Origin: Streptomyces termitum
GTDB taxonomy: Bacteria; Actinomycetota; Actinomycetes; Streptomycetales; Streptomycetaceae
Direction of reading: 5' to 3'
Length of the DNA stretch: 64,000 nt
NCBI RefSeq assembly: GCF_014650175.1
Contig: NZ_BMUL01000002.1
Coordinates: 591,926-655,925, forward strand
A program made the position numbers and the translations under genes. This document shows, one piece after another, positions 24,876 to 33,554 of this stretch (positions are counted from its first letter, which is position 1; every line of letters starts with the position of its first letter). The notes under the pieces were generated by a model that saw only the letters and a list, made by a program, of their open reading frames with translations, made no database searches and had not been told where the DNA came from.

Positions 24876-25793
24876 TCACACCTTCAGGTACTTGCGCAGC
24901 GCGATGAACGCTGCCACCGAGGGCATCAGCAGTCCGATGACGATCACCAGCGGGAGCTGGGCGAGGACCACGTCCCAGCCGATGAAGTTCACCAGCGGCA
25001 TCTGCTCGGCGAGGTTGAGGCCGTGGTCCACCAGGAAGTACCGGCCCGCCACCAGGAGCACGCAGGCGAAGGCGCCGCCGACCAGGCCGGAAAAGGCCGC
25101 CTCCATGATGAACGGCATCTGGATGTAGAAGCTGGAGGCGCCGACGAGCCGCATGATGCCGGTCTCGCGGCGGCGGCTGAAGGCGGAGACGCGGACCGTG
25201 TTGATGATCAGCATCAGCGCGATGACCAGCATCAGGAGCATGAGCGCGACGGCCGCGTAGTTGACGCTGCGCATCATGTTGAAGAGGGTCTCCAGGATGG
25301 AGCGCTGGTCCTGGACCGACTCCACGCCGTCCCGGCCCGCGAAGGCGGTCGCGACCACCTTGTACTTCTCCGGGTCCTTCAGCTTCACCCGGACCGACTC
25401 CTGCATCTGGTCCGGGGTGATGACGGAGGCGATGGCGGTGTCGCCGTACTGCTCCTTGTAGTGCTTGAAGGCCTCCTCGGCCGTCTCGTGGATGACGTTC
25501 TCCACGATGTCCATCTTCTTCAGATCCGCCTGGATCTGCTCGCGCTGCTGCGTGGTGACGGCGCCCTTGGCGCACTTCGACGAGGCCGAGGCGTCCGTCT
25601 TGTTGCAGAGGAAGATGGAGACGTTGACCTTGTCGTACCAGTAGTCCTTCATCGTGGAGACCTGCTCGCGCATGAGCAGGGCACCGCCGAAGAGGGCCAG
25701 CGACAGGGCCACGGAGACGATCACCGCGAAGGTCATCGTCAGGTTGCGCCGGAGGCCGACGCCGATCTCGGAGAGCACGAACTGAGCGCGCAT
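24876..25793 (-). CDS. ftsX: Cell-division ABC transporter-like permease FtsX
   Basis: 305 residues. Four membrane segments in FtsX topology: one at the N-terminus (~24-44), then a large extracytoplasmic domain, then three C-terminal segments. The extracytoplasmic domain has a Cys pair (FLCNK and KCAK) that may form a disulfide. FtsX with FtsE activates peptidoglycan hydrolases at the septum; in actinobacteria the partner is an RipC-like NlpC/P60 enzyme. It starts 21 bp after the ftsE stop. Confidence 0.96.
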   Translation of the reverse strand: MRAQFVLSEIGVGLRRNLTMTFAVIVSVALSLALFGGALLMREQVSTMKDYWYDKVNVSIFLCNKTDASASSKCAKGAVTTQQREQIQADLKKMDIVENVIHETAEEAFKHYKEQYGDTAIASVITPDQMQESVRVKLKDPEKYKVVATAFAGRDGVESVQDQRSILETLFNMMRSVNYAAVALMLLMLVIALMLIINTVRVSAFSRRRETGIMRLVGASSFYIQMPFIMEAAFSGLVGGAFACVLLVAGRYFLVDHGLNLAEQMPLVNFIGWDVVLAQLPLVIVIGLLMPSVAAFIALRKYLKV

Positions 25794-25814
25794 GGTGTTC
25801 TGGATCCCCCGCCG

Positions 25815-26504
25815 TCAGTGCTGGTAGCCGTAGACGCCGCGCGCCTGGTCGCGGACGAGGCGGCCCTTCTCCAGCTCGATGACGCGCTTGCGCATCTGGT
25901 CGACGATGTTCTGGTCGTGGGTCGCCATGACGACGGTGGTCCCTGTCCTGTTGATGCGGTCGAGCAGCTTCATGATGCCGACGGAGGTCTGCGGGTCGAG
26001 GTTGCCGGTCGGCTCGTCGGCGATCAGCAGCATCGGCCGGTTGACGAACGCGCGGGCGATCGCGACGCGCTGCTGCTCACCGCCGGACAGCTCGCCCGGC
26101 ATGCGGTCCTCCTTGCCGCCGAGGCCGACCAGGTCGAGCACCTGGGGCACGGCCTTGCGGATCTCGCCGCGCGGCTTGCCGATGACCTCCTGGGCGAAGG
26201 CCACGTTCTGCGCGACGGTCTTGTTGGGCAGCAGGCGGAAGTCCTGGAAGACGGTGCCGAGCTGGCGCCGCATGTGCGGCACCTTCCAGTTGGACAGCCG
26301 GGCGAGGTCCTTGCCGAGGACGTGCACCTGCCCCTGGCTGGCGCGCTCCTCCCGCAGGATCAGGCGGAGGAAGGTCGACTTTCCGGAGCCGGACGAACCG
26401 ACGAGGAAGACGAACTCCCCCTTCTCGATCTCCAGGGAGACATCCCGGAGCGCGGGGCGGTTCTGCTTCGGATAGGACTTGGAGACGTTGTCGAATCGGA
26501 TCAC
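25815..26504 (-). CDS. ftsE: Cell-division ATP-binding protein FtsE
   Basis: 229 residues. ABC ATPase with Walker [10 protein letters not shown], signature [15 protein letters not shown], Walker [13 protein letters not shown] and switch His in [11 protein letters not shown]. The opening [21 protein letters not shown] is typical of FtsE. Drives the conformational change of FtsX. First gene of the ftsE-ftsX-S41-smpB-ssrA block, with its promoter in the ~237 bp upstream. Confidence 0.97.
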   Translation of the reverse strand: MIRFDNVSKSYPKQNRPALRDVSLEIEKGEFVFLVGSSGSGKSTFLRLILREERASQGQVHVLGKDLARLSNWKVPHMRRQLGTVFQDFRLLPNKTVAQNVAFAQEVIGKPRGEIRKAVPQVLDLVGLGGKEDRMPGELSGGEQQRVAIARAFVNRPMLLIADEPTGNLDPQTSVGIMKLLDRINRTGTTVVMATHDQNIVDQMRKRVIELEKGRLVRDQARGVYGYQH

Positions 26505-26741
26505 GAATGCACCACGGTCGGCCGGGAGTAGGTGTGCGTGACCTTACGCGAACCGGGAAGCCCCGCGCAGTCGCGCTCCGGGCTTGCGTGCTTTATCCTC
26601 TTTCGCCCCGGGGCGCGGGACCGCGCCGTCGCGCACCGGGGCGCGCCGGAACCCCGCGAAGCTGGCACAGTGGTAGGGGGAACGTCCGGAACGCGTCGGG
26701 CGTTGTCCTGGTGTGAGCCCTGTGCGGGAGGAGGAGAGCGC

Positions 26742-26927
26742 ATGACCTACGACCGACTGGTGTGCGCCAACTGCGCGGCCCCGGTCGCCGAGGGTCGCTG
26801 TCCCGTGTGCCGGGCCAACCGCGAGCGCCTGACGCCGCAGGGCGGGCTGTCCCCCGCGATGGTCCTGACACTCGTGATCGCCCTGCTGGCGACGATGGCG
26901 CTGCTCGCGGCGGTCCGCACGGTGTAG
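26742..26927 (+). CDS. Small zinc-ribbon, single-pass membrane protein
   Basis: 61 residues. CANC and CPVC (spaced by nine residues) make a compact zinc-ribbon, followed by a C-terminal membrane helix (GLSPAMVLTLVIALLATMAL). A strong ribosome site (GGAGGAGAG) precedes the ATG. It is divergent from ftsE and followed by a strong terminator. Zinc-ribbon-plus-helix mini-proteins are common in actinobacteria; none has a known function. Confidence 0.85.
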   Translation: MTYDRLVCANCAAPVAEGRCPVCRANRERLTPQGGLSPAMVLTLVIALLATMALLAAVRTV

Positions 26928-26973
26928 CCGGCGGACACGGGCCGCGCGTGACCGCGCACGAGCCGGAACGGCC

Positions 26974-27007
26974 GAAGGGCCGGGGAGGACGTCCTCCCCG
27001 GCCCTTC
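26974..27007. terminator. Strong bidirectional terminator
   Basis: A perfect 34-bp palindrome (GAAGGGCCGGGGAGGAC and its complement) between the convergent small membrane protein and the LAETG protein genes. Confidence 0.85.
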
Positions 27008-27049
27008 GCCTTCCCGCCCGGACGGTGCGCCGGGCGGTCAGGGGGTCGT

Positions 27050-28033
27050 TCAGGCGGCGGCGCGCCCGCCGGCGACCAGGCGCGGCAGGAAGCGGAAGCC
27101 CACGCCACCGGCGATCATGGTGGCGGCGCCGATGATCAGGAACGAGGTCTCGGCCGCACCGGTCTCGGCGAGCTCCTCCTTGGCCTGGCCCTGCTGCACC
27201 GGCTGCGAGCCGGCCTGCTGGGTGTCGGTGTTGCTGCCCGTCGTGCCGGTCGAACCGGTGGATCCGGTCGAACCGCCGCACTCGACGCCGTCGGCGTTGA
27301 CGACGCAGTCGTCGGGGTTGCCGCCGTTGGTCGAGGAACCGGTGGTGCCGGTCGTGCCCGTGGTACCGGTGGTACCCGTGGTACCCGTGGTACCCGTGGT
27401 ACCCGTGGTACCCGTGGTGCCGGTGGTACCCGTGGTGCCGGTCGTGCCCGTGGTACCGGTCGTGCCGGTGGAGCCGGAGCCGTTGCCGTTCCCGTTGGAA
27501 CCGTTCCCGTTGCCGGTCTCACCGGTCGTCGGGCCACCGTTACCGGTCTCACCCGTGGTCGGACCGCCGTTACCGGTCTCACCGGTCGTCGGGCCACCAT
27601 TGCCGGTCTCACCCGTGGTCGGACCGCCATTGCCGGTCTCGCCCGTGGTCGGGCCACCGTTGCCGGTCTCACCGGTCGTCGGGCCACCGTTACCGGTCTC
27701 GCCCGTGGTCGGACCGCCGTTACCAGTCTCACCGGTCGTCGGGCCACCATTGCCGGTCTCGCCCGTGGTCGGACCGCCGTTGCCGGTCTCACCGGTCGTC
27801 GGACCGCCGTTGCCGGTCTCACCCGTGGTCGGGTTGCAGCCCAGCGGGTCGGTCTCGCAGGGGTCCTCCTCGCCCGGACCCTCTTCGCCCGGCAGTTCCC
27901 CGCTCAGGGTGCCGATCGTGGGCTCGCCCGCGTTGACCGCCTGGGCGGCGCCGGCCGCGGTCAGGGACGCACCGGCGATGATCACGGCGCCGGCCGCGAC
28001 TCGCGCCAGACGGACTCGCGTCTTCTTCGTCAT
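27050..28033 (-). CDS. Sortase substrate (LAETG) surface protein with tandem repeats
   Basis: 327 residues. Signal peptide to AAQA (~32), a Cys-flanked acidic segment ([10 protein letters not shown]), 11 copies of [10 protein letters not shown] (10 aa), a Gly/Asn bridge, ~13 TTG triplets, a second Cys-bearing module ([12 protein letters not shown]), then LAETG, a hydrophobic helix and an [10 protein letters not shown] basic tail. LAETG fits class E sortases of Streptomyces, which anchor proteins to peptidoglycan. The Thr/Pro/Gly-rich repeats are a likely O-mannosylated stalk. Copy-number change would keep frame because both units are multiples of 3. No enzymatic domain, so it is probably an adhesin or spacer. 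Confidence 0.88.
   Translation of the reverse strand: MTKKTRVRLARVAAGAVIIAGASLTAAGAAQAVNAGEPTIGTLSGELPGEEGPGEEDPCETDPLGCNPTTGETGNGGPTTGETGNGGPTTGETGNGGPTTGETGNGGPTTGETGNGGPTTGETGNGGPTTGETGNGGPTTGETGNGGPTTGETGNGGPTTGETGNGGPTTGETGNGNGSNGNGNGSGSTGTTGTTGTTGTTGTTGTTGTTGTTGTTGTTGTTGTTGTTGTTGSSTNGGNPDDCVVNADGVECGGSTGSTGSTGTTGSNTDTQQAGSQPVQQGQAKEELAETGAAETSFLIIGAATMIAGGVGFRFLPRLVAGGRAAA
27503..27832 (-). repeat. Eleven tandem 30-bp units inside the LAETG protein gene
   Basis: 330 bp of near-identical 30-bp units encoding [10 protein letters not shown]; variation is almost entirely synonymous (GTCGTC versus GTGGTC, CCGTTACC versus CCATTGCC). A second region of 9-bp units (GGTACCCGT-like) at ~27355-27470 encodes the TTG triplets. 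Confidence 0.92.
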
Positions 28034-28395
28034 CTGGTTGCTACCCCCAGTAGCTTCATCTCGTCATGGGGCAGCGCCAGGGGCTTCGGGCACGGAGGCG
28101 TCTGTCTCACTGGATGCGCCCCCGTTCACACGCGCCCCAGAAATGCGCATGCCATCAAGTCACCCTTCCGAGTTTCGGATGCAACGTCAAGGCCGTTGCG
28201 CGTGCGATGCCCGAAAGGTCCAACGGTGCCCGCCATATGACGATGCAACTGTGACGTAAACCCGGAACTACGGCCTCGACACCGGCAGTTCCCTTGTCGA
28301 CAAAGCACCCGATCCACCGTCACACCGCTTGCAGCGGCGAACGGAACGGGCCCCGCACCGAGGGTGCGGGGCCCGTTCCAGGACGTCGGGAGCGG
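28034..28395. other. Spacer upstream of the LAETG protein gene
   Basis: 362 bp. It holds the promoter region of the surface protein (minus strand) and, at 28345-28377, the prfB terminator. I see no further gene or palindrome that I would defend. Confidence 0.5.
28345..28377. terminator. Terminator of prfB
   Basis: A 15-bp perfect stem (AACGGGCCCCGCACC and its complement) with a GAG loop, starting 19 bp beyond the prfB stop codon. Confidence 0.9.
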
Positions 28396-29505
28396 TTACT
28401 TCGTCTGCTCCTGCTGCTTGCGCCAGCGGATCCCGGCCTCCAGGAAGCCGTCGATCTCGCCGTCCAGGACGGACTGCGGGTTGCCGACCTCGAACTCCGT
28501 CCGGAGGTCCTTGACCATCTGGTACGGGTGCAGGACGTAGGAGCGCATCTGGTTGCCCCAGGAGCTGCCGCTGTCCTTGAGGGCGTCCATCTTGGCCCGC
28601 TCCTCCTGGCGCTGGCGCTCGAGGAGCTTGGCCTGGAGGACGTTCATGGCGCTCGCCTTGTTCTGGATCTGGGAGCGCTCGTTCTGGCAGGAGACCACGA
28701 TGCCGGTCGGAAGGTGCGTGATGCGCACGGCCGAGTCGGTGGTGTTGACGCCCTGGCCGCCGGGACCGGAGGCGCGGTACACGTCGACGCGCAGGTCGGA
28801 CTCCTCGATCTCGACGTGGTCCGAGGACTCGACGACGGGGAGGATCTCGACGCCCGCGAAGGAGGTCTGGCGGCGGCCCTGGTTGTCGAAGGGCGAGATG
28901 CGGACCAGGCGGTGGGTGCCCTGCTCCACGGAGAGGGTGCCGTAGGCGTACGGCGCCTTGACGACGAAGGTGGTCGACTTGATGCCGGCCTCTTCCGCGT
29001 ACGAGGTCTCGTACACCTCGGTCGAGTAGCCGTGGCGCTCGGCCCAGCGCAGGTACATGCGCTGGAGGCGCTCGGCGAAGTCGGAGGCGTCGACGCCGCC
29101 GGCCTCGGCGCGGATGTTCACCAGCGCCTCGCGCTCGTCGTACTCGCCGGAGAGGAGGGTGCGGACCTCCATCTCGTCCAGCGCCTTGCGCACGGAGACC
29201 AGCTCGGTCTCCGCCTCGGCGCGGGTGTCCGCGTCGTCCATCTCCTCGGCGAGGTCGAAGAGGACCCCGAGGTCGTCGATGCGGCCGCGCAGGGCCTCGG
29301 CCTTGCGGACCTCGGCCTGGAGGTGGGAAAGCTTGCTCGTGATCTTCTGCGCCGCCTCCGGGTCGTCCCAGAGGGACGGGGCCGCGGCCTGCTCTTCGAG
29401 CACGGCGATGTCGGCCCTCAGCTTGTCGAGGTCCAGGACGGCCTCGATCGACCCCATGGTCGAGGAGAGGGACTTCAGCTCTTCGGATACATCGACGACT
29501 GCCAC
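28396..29505 (-). CDS. prfB: Peptide chain release factor 2
   Basis: 369 residues. Reads UGA and UAA and triggers peptidyl-tRNA hydrolysis. The stop-codon recognition tripeptide is SPF ([17 protein letters not shown]) and the catalytic GGQ is in [14 protein letters not shown]. The frame is continuous: there is no internal UGA frameshift site as in E. coli, in line with other actinobacteria, so autoregulation by frameshifting is absent. Terminator follows. Confidence 0.97.
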   Translation of the reverse strand: MAVVDVSEELKSLSSTMGSIEAVLDLDKLRADIAVLEEQAAAPSLWDDPEAAQKITSKLSHLQAEVRKAEALRGRIDDLGVLFDLAEEMDDADTRAEAETELVSVRKALDEMEVRTLLSGEYDEREALVNIRAEAGGVDASDFAERLQRMYLRWAERHGYSTEVYETSYAEEAGIKSTTFVVKAPYAYGTLSVEQGTHRLVRISPFDNQGRRQTSFAGVEILPVVESSDHVEIEESDLRVDVYRASGPGGQGVNTTDSAVRITHLPTGIVVSCQNERSQIQNKASAMNVLQAKLLERQRQEERAKMDALKDSGSSWGNQMRSYVLHPYQMVKDLRTEFEVGNPQSVLDGEIDGFLEAGIRWRKQQEQTK

Positions 29506-29588
29506 GCGTCCAGCGTAACGGCTCCGGGCCGGGAGCCGAACCCGCGGCGACCCGGCCTGTGGACAACCCCTCTTCCCGGAGTCCTCCC

Positions 29589-29621
29589 GGGGCCTGTCCG
29601 GGGCCTGTCCGGGGCCTGTCC
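29589..29621. repeat. Three tandem 11-bp repeats downstream of pkaB
   Basis: GGGGCCTGTCC repeated three times, followed by GGCGGACGGGCCCTAG. The stretch CTGTCCGGCGGA is shared with the terminal inverted repeat of the 169-bp palindromic element at 54586-54754, and in both cases a CTAG overlaps a gene's TAG stop. Confidence 0.6.
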
Positions 29622-29633
29622 GGCGGACGGGCC

Positions 29634-30893
29634 CTAGGGCTGTTCGGCGGGCTGGGAGGAGGAGGGGCGGGAGTCCTGGGGCGGGGTGGTGTCGTCACCG
29701 GCGAGGGCCAGGTAGCCGCCGACGCCGAGCGCGCCCGCCGCGACCACGGCCGCGAGGCCGAGGGTGATGCGGCGCTTGCGGACCGCGCCCGCCTTGTTGC
29801 GGGCCGAGCCGGGCCGCCGGGCGCCGGCCGGGCGCGGGGCGCGGGCGGTGCCGTGCGGGCCGCCGGACAGCTCGTCCGGGCCGGGCACCCGCATGGAGGT
29901 GTGGGTGTCGCGGTGCGAGTCGGCGGAGGCGCCGGGGACCAGCGGCACCGCGGCCCGGCGGCGGCCGGCCTCCGGCGCGGTCCCGGCGGTGGCGGCGTGC
30001 GCGGTGTCCTCGTACGGCTCCGGGGCCGCGGGTTCGGCGTCGGGCTCGTCCACGTCCAGCGGCGGGATGCCCTTGAGCAGCGGCAGGACGTCGGCGAGGC
30101 GGGCGGCCAGTTCGGAGGCGCGCAGCCGGGAGGCGGGGGCCTTGGCGAGGCACTGGACCATCAGCTGCCACAGCTCCTCGGGGATGCCGGGGAGCGGGAC
30201 GACGGTCTCGGTGACGTGGCGGCGCAGCACGGCGCCGGGGTGGCCGCCGCCGAACGGGGTGAAGCCGGCGAGCAGCTCGTACAGGACGGTCGCCAGGGCG
30301 TAGATGTCGACGGCGGCGCGCGGCGGCAGGCCCTCGACGATCTCGGGGGCGAGGTAGTCGGGGGTGCCGATGATGCGGGTGGCCTTGGTGCGGCCGGGGG
30401 TGTCGATGAGCTTGGCGACGCCGAAGTCGGTGAGGAGCGCCGGGTGGGCGCCGCCGGGGCCGAGCGGGCCCTCCATGTCGAGGAGGATGTTCTCCGGCTT
30501 CACGTCCCGGTGGACGACGCCGGCGGCGTGCGCGGCGGCGAGGCCCTCGGCGACGTCGCGGATGATCGCGACGGCGGCCTCGGGGGCGAGCCGGCGCTCG
30601 CGGTCGAGGCGGGTGCGCAGGTCGGTGCCGCGGACGAGGTCCATGACGAGGGCCAGGTCGTTGCCGTCGACGACGAGGTCGCGGACCTTGACCACGCGCG
30701 GGTGGTCGAGCCCGAGCAGGGCGGTGCGCTCGCGGACGAAGCGGCCGACGAGTTCCTGGTCGGAGGCCAGGTCCTCGCGCAGCAGTTTGACGGCGACGGG
30801 GCCTTCGGGCCCCTCGCCGAGCCACACCGTTCCGGCGCTGCCCCGCCCGAGGATCTGGTGGGCGGTGTAGCGGCTGCCGATGTTCCGTGCCAA
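29634..30893 (-). CDS. pkaB: Membrane Ser/Thr protein kinase (PkaB type)
   Basis: 419 residues from a TTG start (Leu codon [15 protein letters not shown]) with GAGGGAG 6 nt upstream. The kinase domain spans ~1-265: P-loop [12 protein letters not shown], Lys in VAVKLLRE, catalytic [26 protein letters not shown] linker rich in Ala/Pro/Glu is followed by a single membrane segment ([20 protein letters not shown], ~370-390) and a short extracytoplasmic tail. Downstream of a second kinase gene, as in the pkaA/pkaB pair described from S. coelicolor. Substrates unknown. A terminator and ~155 bp separate the two kinase genes. Confidence 0.9.
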   Translation of the reverse strand: MARNIGSRYTAHQILGRGSAGTVWLGEGPEGPVAVKLLREDLASDQELVGRFVRERTALLGLDHPRVVKVRDLVVDGNDLALVMDLVRGTDLRTRLDRERRLAPEAAVAIIRDVAEGLAAAHAAGVVHRDVKPENILLDMEGPLGPGGAHPALLTDFGVAKLIDTPGRTKATRIIGTPDYLAPEIVEGLPPRAAVDIYALATVLYELLAGFTPFGGGHPGAVLRRHVTETVVPLPGIPEELWQLMVQCLAKAPASRLRASELAARLADVLPLLKGIPPLDVDEPDAEPAAPEPYEDTAHAATAGTAPEAGRRRAAVPLVPGASADSHRDTHTSMRVPGPDELSGGPHGTARAPRPAGARRPGSARNKAGAVRKRRITLGLAAVVAAGALGVGGYLALAGDDTTPPQDSRPSSSQPAEQP

Positions 30894-30992
30894 GACTGCT
30901 CCCTCAGCGGCTGCGGTTCGCGTCAAAGTTACGCGTCCCGGGCCGCCGGACGTCACTCCCGGAGGGAAATCACCCTTCGGAAGTCGATAAAT

Positions 30993-31027
30993 CGGCTGGA
31001 CGACCGCCCTGAGGGGTCGTCCAGCCG
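30993..31027. terminator. Terminator between pkaA and pkaB
   Basis: CGGCTGGACGACC and GGTCGTCCAGCCG, 13-bp arms around a 9-nt loop, 22 bp beyond the pkaA stop. It indicates pkaB can be expressed independently. Confidence 0.85.
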
Positions 31028-31048
31028 TCGGGCGCGGCGTGCGGCGGC

Positions 31049-32860
31049 CTACTGGCCGGTGCCCGTGCCGCCGCTCGTGCCGGTGCTCTCGCCGATGCTG
31101 GACACCCAGTCGGTCACGGTGCTGATGCCGTCGCCGATGGCCTCCCAGTAGCCCTTGCCCTGGGCGATCCAGTCCTGGAGCGGGGTGAGCTCCCAGATCA
31201 GCCAGCCGGCCACCACGAAGAGGACGATCATGACCAGGCAGCCCTTGAGGCAGCCGAGGCCGGGGATCCGGACCGGGTTGGCCCCGCGCCGGCGCGGCTC
31301 GCGGGGCTCGCGCGGGGCCGGGGCGGGCCGCTGGGGCTGCGGCTGCTGCGGCGGCGCGTACTGCTGCTGCGGCGGGGGCGCGTACGGCTGCGGGGCCGGG
31401 GCGGGCGGCCTCGGCTGCTGGTACGGCGGCGGAGCGGGCTGCGGGGCCGGGCGCGGCTGCTGGTACGGGGGCTGCTGCGGCTGCTGGTAGGGCGGCTGCT
31501 GCGGGCGGTACGCCTGCGGGGGCTGCTGCTGGTACGGCGGGGCCTGCGGCGGCTGCTGGGCCGGGGGCTGCTGCGGGCGGCGCTGGGGACGGCGGCGCAG
31601 CGGGTCCTCGACGGGGTCGAGGTACTGCATCTGGGTCTGCTCGTTGCGGTCGCGGGCCGCGCGGAGCTGGCTCTGCCAGGGGTGCGGCTCCTCGGACGGC
31701 GGGTTCGGCGGCATGGCGGGCATGACGGCCGTCGGCCCGGCGGGGCCGCCCGGGGCACCGGGACCGCTCGTCGGCAGCATGGCGGTGGGGTCGGCGGCAC
31801 CGGCCGGACCGCCGGTGGGCAGCACGCTGGTGGGAGCGGCCGGGTCGAAGCCGCCGGGCGCGGCGGAGCCGGCCGGCAGCACCTGGGTCGCGTCGGCGGC
31901 GCCGGGGGCCTGCGGGACCCGCGCCGGGTCCGGGTCGGGGGCGAGGAGCGCGCCGACGCCGTCGGCGGCCTCGATCTCGGCGGGTGAGGCGTGCACGCCG
32001 ATGCCGGCGGCGACCGCGCGCAGGCCGCGCGCCAGGTTCACCGCGCTGGGGCGCCGGTCCGGGTCCTTGCTGAGGCAGCGCTCGATGACCGTCCACAGCG
32101 GTCCGGGGACCGTGGAGGGGCGGCGGGGCTCCTCGCTGAGGTGCCGGTGGAGGACTTCGAGGGCGGTGCCGCCGCCGAACGGCGGGCGGCCGGTCACCAG
32201 CTCGTAGAGCAGGATGCCGGCGCCGTAGATGTCGACGGCGGAGGTCTGCGGGCGGCCCTCGGCGGACTCCGGCGCCACGTACGCGGGCGTGCCGACAAAC
32301 TCGTGGGTGCGGGTGAGGCCCGGGGAGTCGGCGAGGCGGGCGATGCCGAAGTCGGTGAGCATCGGGCGCATGGCGCCGTCCCGCTCGTCCAGCAGCACGT
32401 TGGCCGGCTTGAGGTCGCGGTGGACGACGCCGTCGGCGTGGCTGGCGGCGAGCGCGTCGGCGATCTGCGCGGTGAGCAGGGAGGCGGCGACCGGGGTCAG
32501 CGGGCCGTTCTCCCGCAGGTAGCGGTGCAGGTCGGGGCCCTCGACGAGGTCCATGACGAGGGCCAGGACGTCGCCCTCGACGACCAGGTCGCGGGTGCGG
32601 ACGATGTTGGGGTGGGTGAGCCGCAGGAGGACGGACCGCTCGCGCAGGAAGCGCATGACGATGTCCGCGTCGTTGGCCAGCTCCTCCTTGAGGACCTTGA
32701 TCGCGACGGTCTCGCCCGGCTGGCCGGGAACGGCCGCCTCGGCCCCCGCCGTCTCCCGCTGGCGGGCTCGCCAGACGGTGCCCGTGGCGCCGCGGCCGAG
32801 CGGCTCCTCGAGCAGGTACTTGCTGCCGATTGGCCGCACGTCACGCGCTCCCTGCTGCAT
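31049..32860 (-). CDS. pkaA: Membrane Ser/Thr protein kinase (PkaA type)
   Basis: 603 residues. Kinase domain ~10-275 with LGRGATGTVWRA, VAIKVLKEEL, HRDLKPANVLL, DFGIARLAD and GTPAYVAPE. A ~270-residue linker contains repeated LPTG/LPAG-like Pro/Thr segments, then a Pro/Gln-rich region with repeated PPYQQP. A single membrane segment (CLKGCLVMIVLFVVAGWLIW) lies near residue 540, and a ~55-residue external tail ends TGTSGGTGTGQ. No PASTA domain, so it is not the PknB division kinase. Upstream of pkaB and divergent from the FHA/FtsK gene, a natural phospho-Thr reader partner. Confidence 0.9.
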   Translation of the reverse strand: MQQGARDVRPIGSKYLLEEPLGRGATGTVWRARQRETAGAEAAVPGQPGETVAIKVLKEELANDADIVMRFLRERSVLLRLTHPNIVRTRDLVVEGDVLALVMDLVEGPDLHRYLRENGPLTPVAASLLTAQIADALAASHADGVVHRDLKPANVLLDERDGAMRPMLTDFGIARLADSPGLTRTHEFVGTPAYVAPESAEGRPQTSAVDIYGAGILLYELVTGRPPFGGGTALEVLHRHLSEEPRRPSTVPGPLWTVIERCLSKDPDRRPSAVNLARGLRAVAAGIGVHASPAEIEAADGVGALLAPDPDPARVPQAPGAADATQVLPAGSAAPGGFDPAAPTSVLPTGGPAGAADPTAMLPTSGPGAPGGPAGPTAVMPAMPPNPPSEEPHPWQSQLRAARDRNEQTQMQYLDPVEDPLRRRPQRRPQQPPAQQPPQAPPYQQQPPQAYRPQQPPYQQPQQPPYQQPRPAPQPAPPPYQQPRPPAPAPQPYAPPPQQQYAPPQQPQPQRPAPAPREPREPRRRGANPVRIPGLGCLKGCLVMIVLFVVAGWLIWELTPLQDWIAQGKGYWEAIGDGISTVTDWVSSIGESTGTSGGTGTGQ

Positions 32861-33554
32861 CGTGGTCCTGGGGTGGCCGGTGTGCTGAACCCCGGAATCC
32901 CGTCGTCCTTCTTCTTGATGACCCGTCCGGGTGTCCGACCCACTCTAGTGCCGCCGAACGGGTCCCAGCCGGTTGTCCACAGGCGGATCTTCGGAGACCC
33001 GTTCGACTCCGGAGGGGTGTCGCCGGGGGCGGTGCGCGGCCCGGGGGACGGGCTCCGGGCCCCGCCCGAACTTGTCCGGAAGAAGACGCTCCCCCGGCCG
33101 GGATGGTTGCCGCGCCGGGCCCGCGCACCCGCCCGGACCGGCCCCGCGCCCGGCCCTCCCTACCGCCCGGACCGGCCCCGCAGCCGGTCCGCCCGCCCGT
33201 CGGGACCGGCCCCGCGCCTGCCCCGCTCCCCCGTCCGGCCGGGCGCCGCACCGGCCCCGCCGCCCGCCGGGCCCCTGCCCCCGTGCTCGTGCGGGCCCGG
33301 CGCCCGGCCCGCGCGGGGCCCGGCCTTTTCGCGTCACGCGCGGCGGCACCGGAGGACCGTTCAAGATCACTTCGGGGTGACCCGGCGGCGGGCTGTCGGC
33401 GGCAGGTGCGAGGATGCCTCCAGCACGTCGCACCGGTGGGGTCGGGAGCCCCCCGCGCCGTGCCGACCTGTACCGGACGACGCGTCCGTGCCGGGTGGGG
33501 GGAAACGGGCGGTCCCCCGCCGGGCACGTCGCGCAGAAGGGACCGCTGACGGCG
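32861..33554. other. GC-rich low-complexity spacer between pkaA and the FHA gene
   Basis: 694 bp. It includes both divergent promoters. The middle (33120-33270) is nearly pure Pro/Arg/Gly-codon-like GC, with four copies of ACCGGCCCCGC (near 33137, 33171, 33206, 33250). Frames crossing it are open only because of composition; I find no supported gene. Confidence 0.55.

Noticed and set aside
27503..27832. CRISPR-like array from the 30-bp repeats
   Set aside because: Units are directly adjacent with no unique spacers and lie in frame in a surface protein gene.
27117..28259. Plus-strand frame coding for long Val-Pro-Val and PPLPVSPV repeats
   Set aside because: It is the reverse reading of the LAETG protein gene. 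The minus frame has a signal peptide, sortase motif and biased silent changes; the plus frame has none of these.
28396..29505. Programmed +1 frameshift in prfB
   Set aside because: The gene is one continuous frame with no internal UGA near codon 26.
32945..33420. Protein-coding gene in the GC-rich spacer
   Set aside because: Frames are Pro/Arg/Gly strings with no ribosome site or domain; composition explains them.
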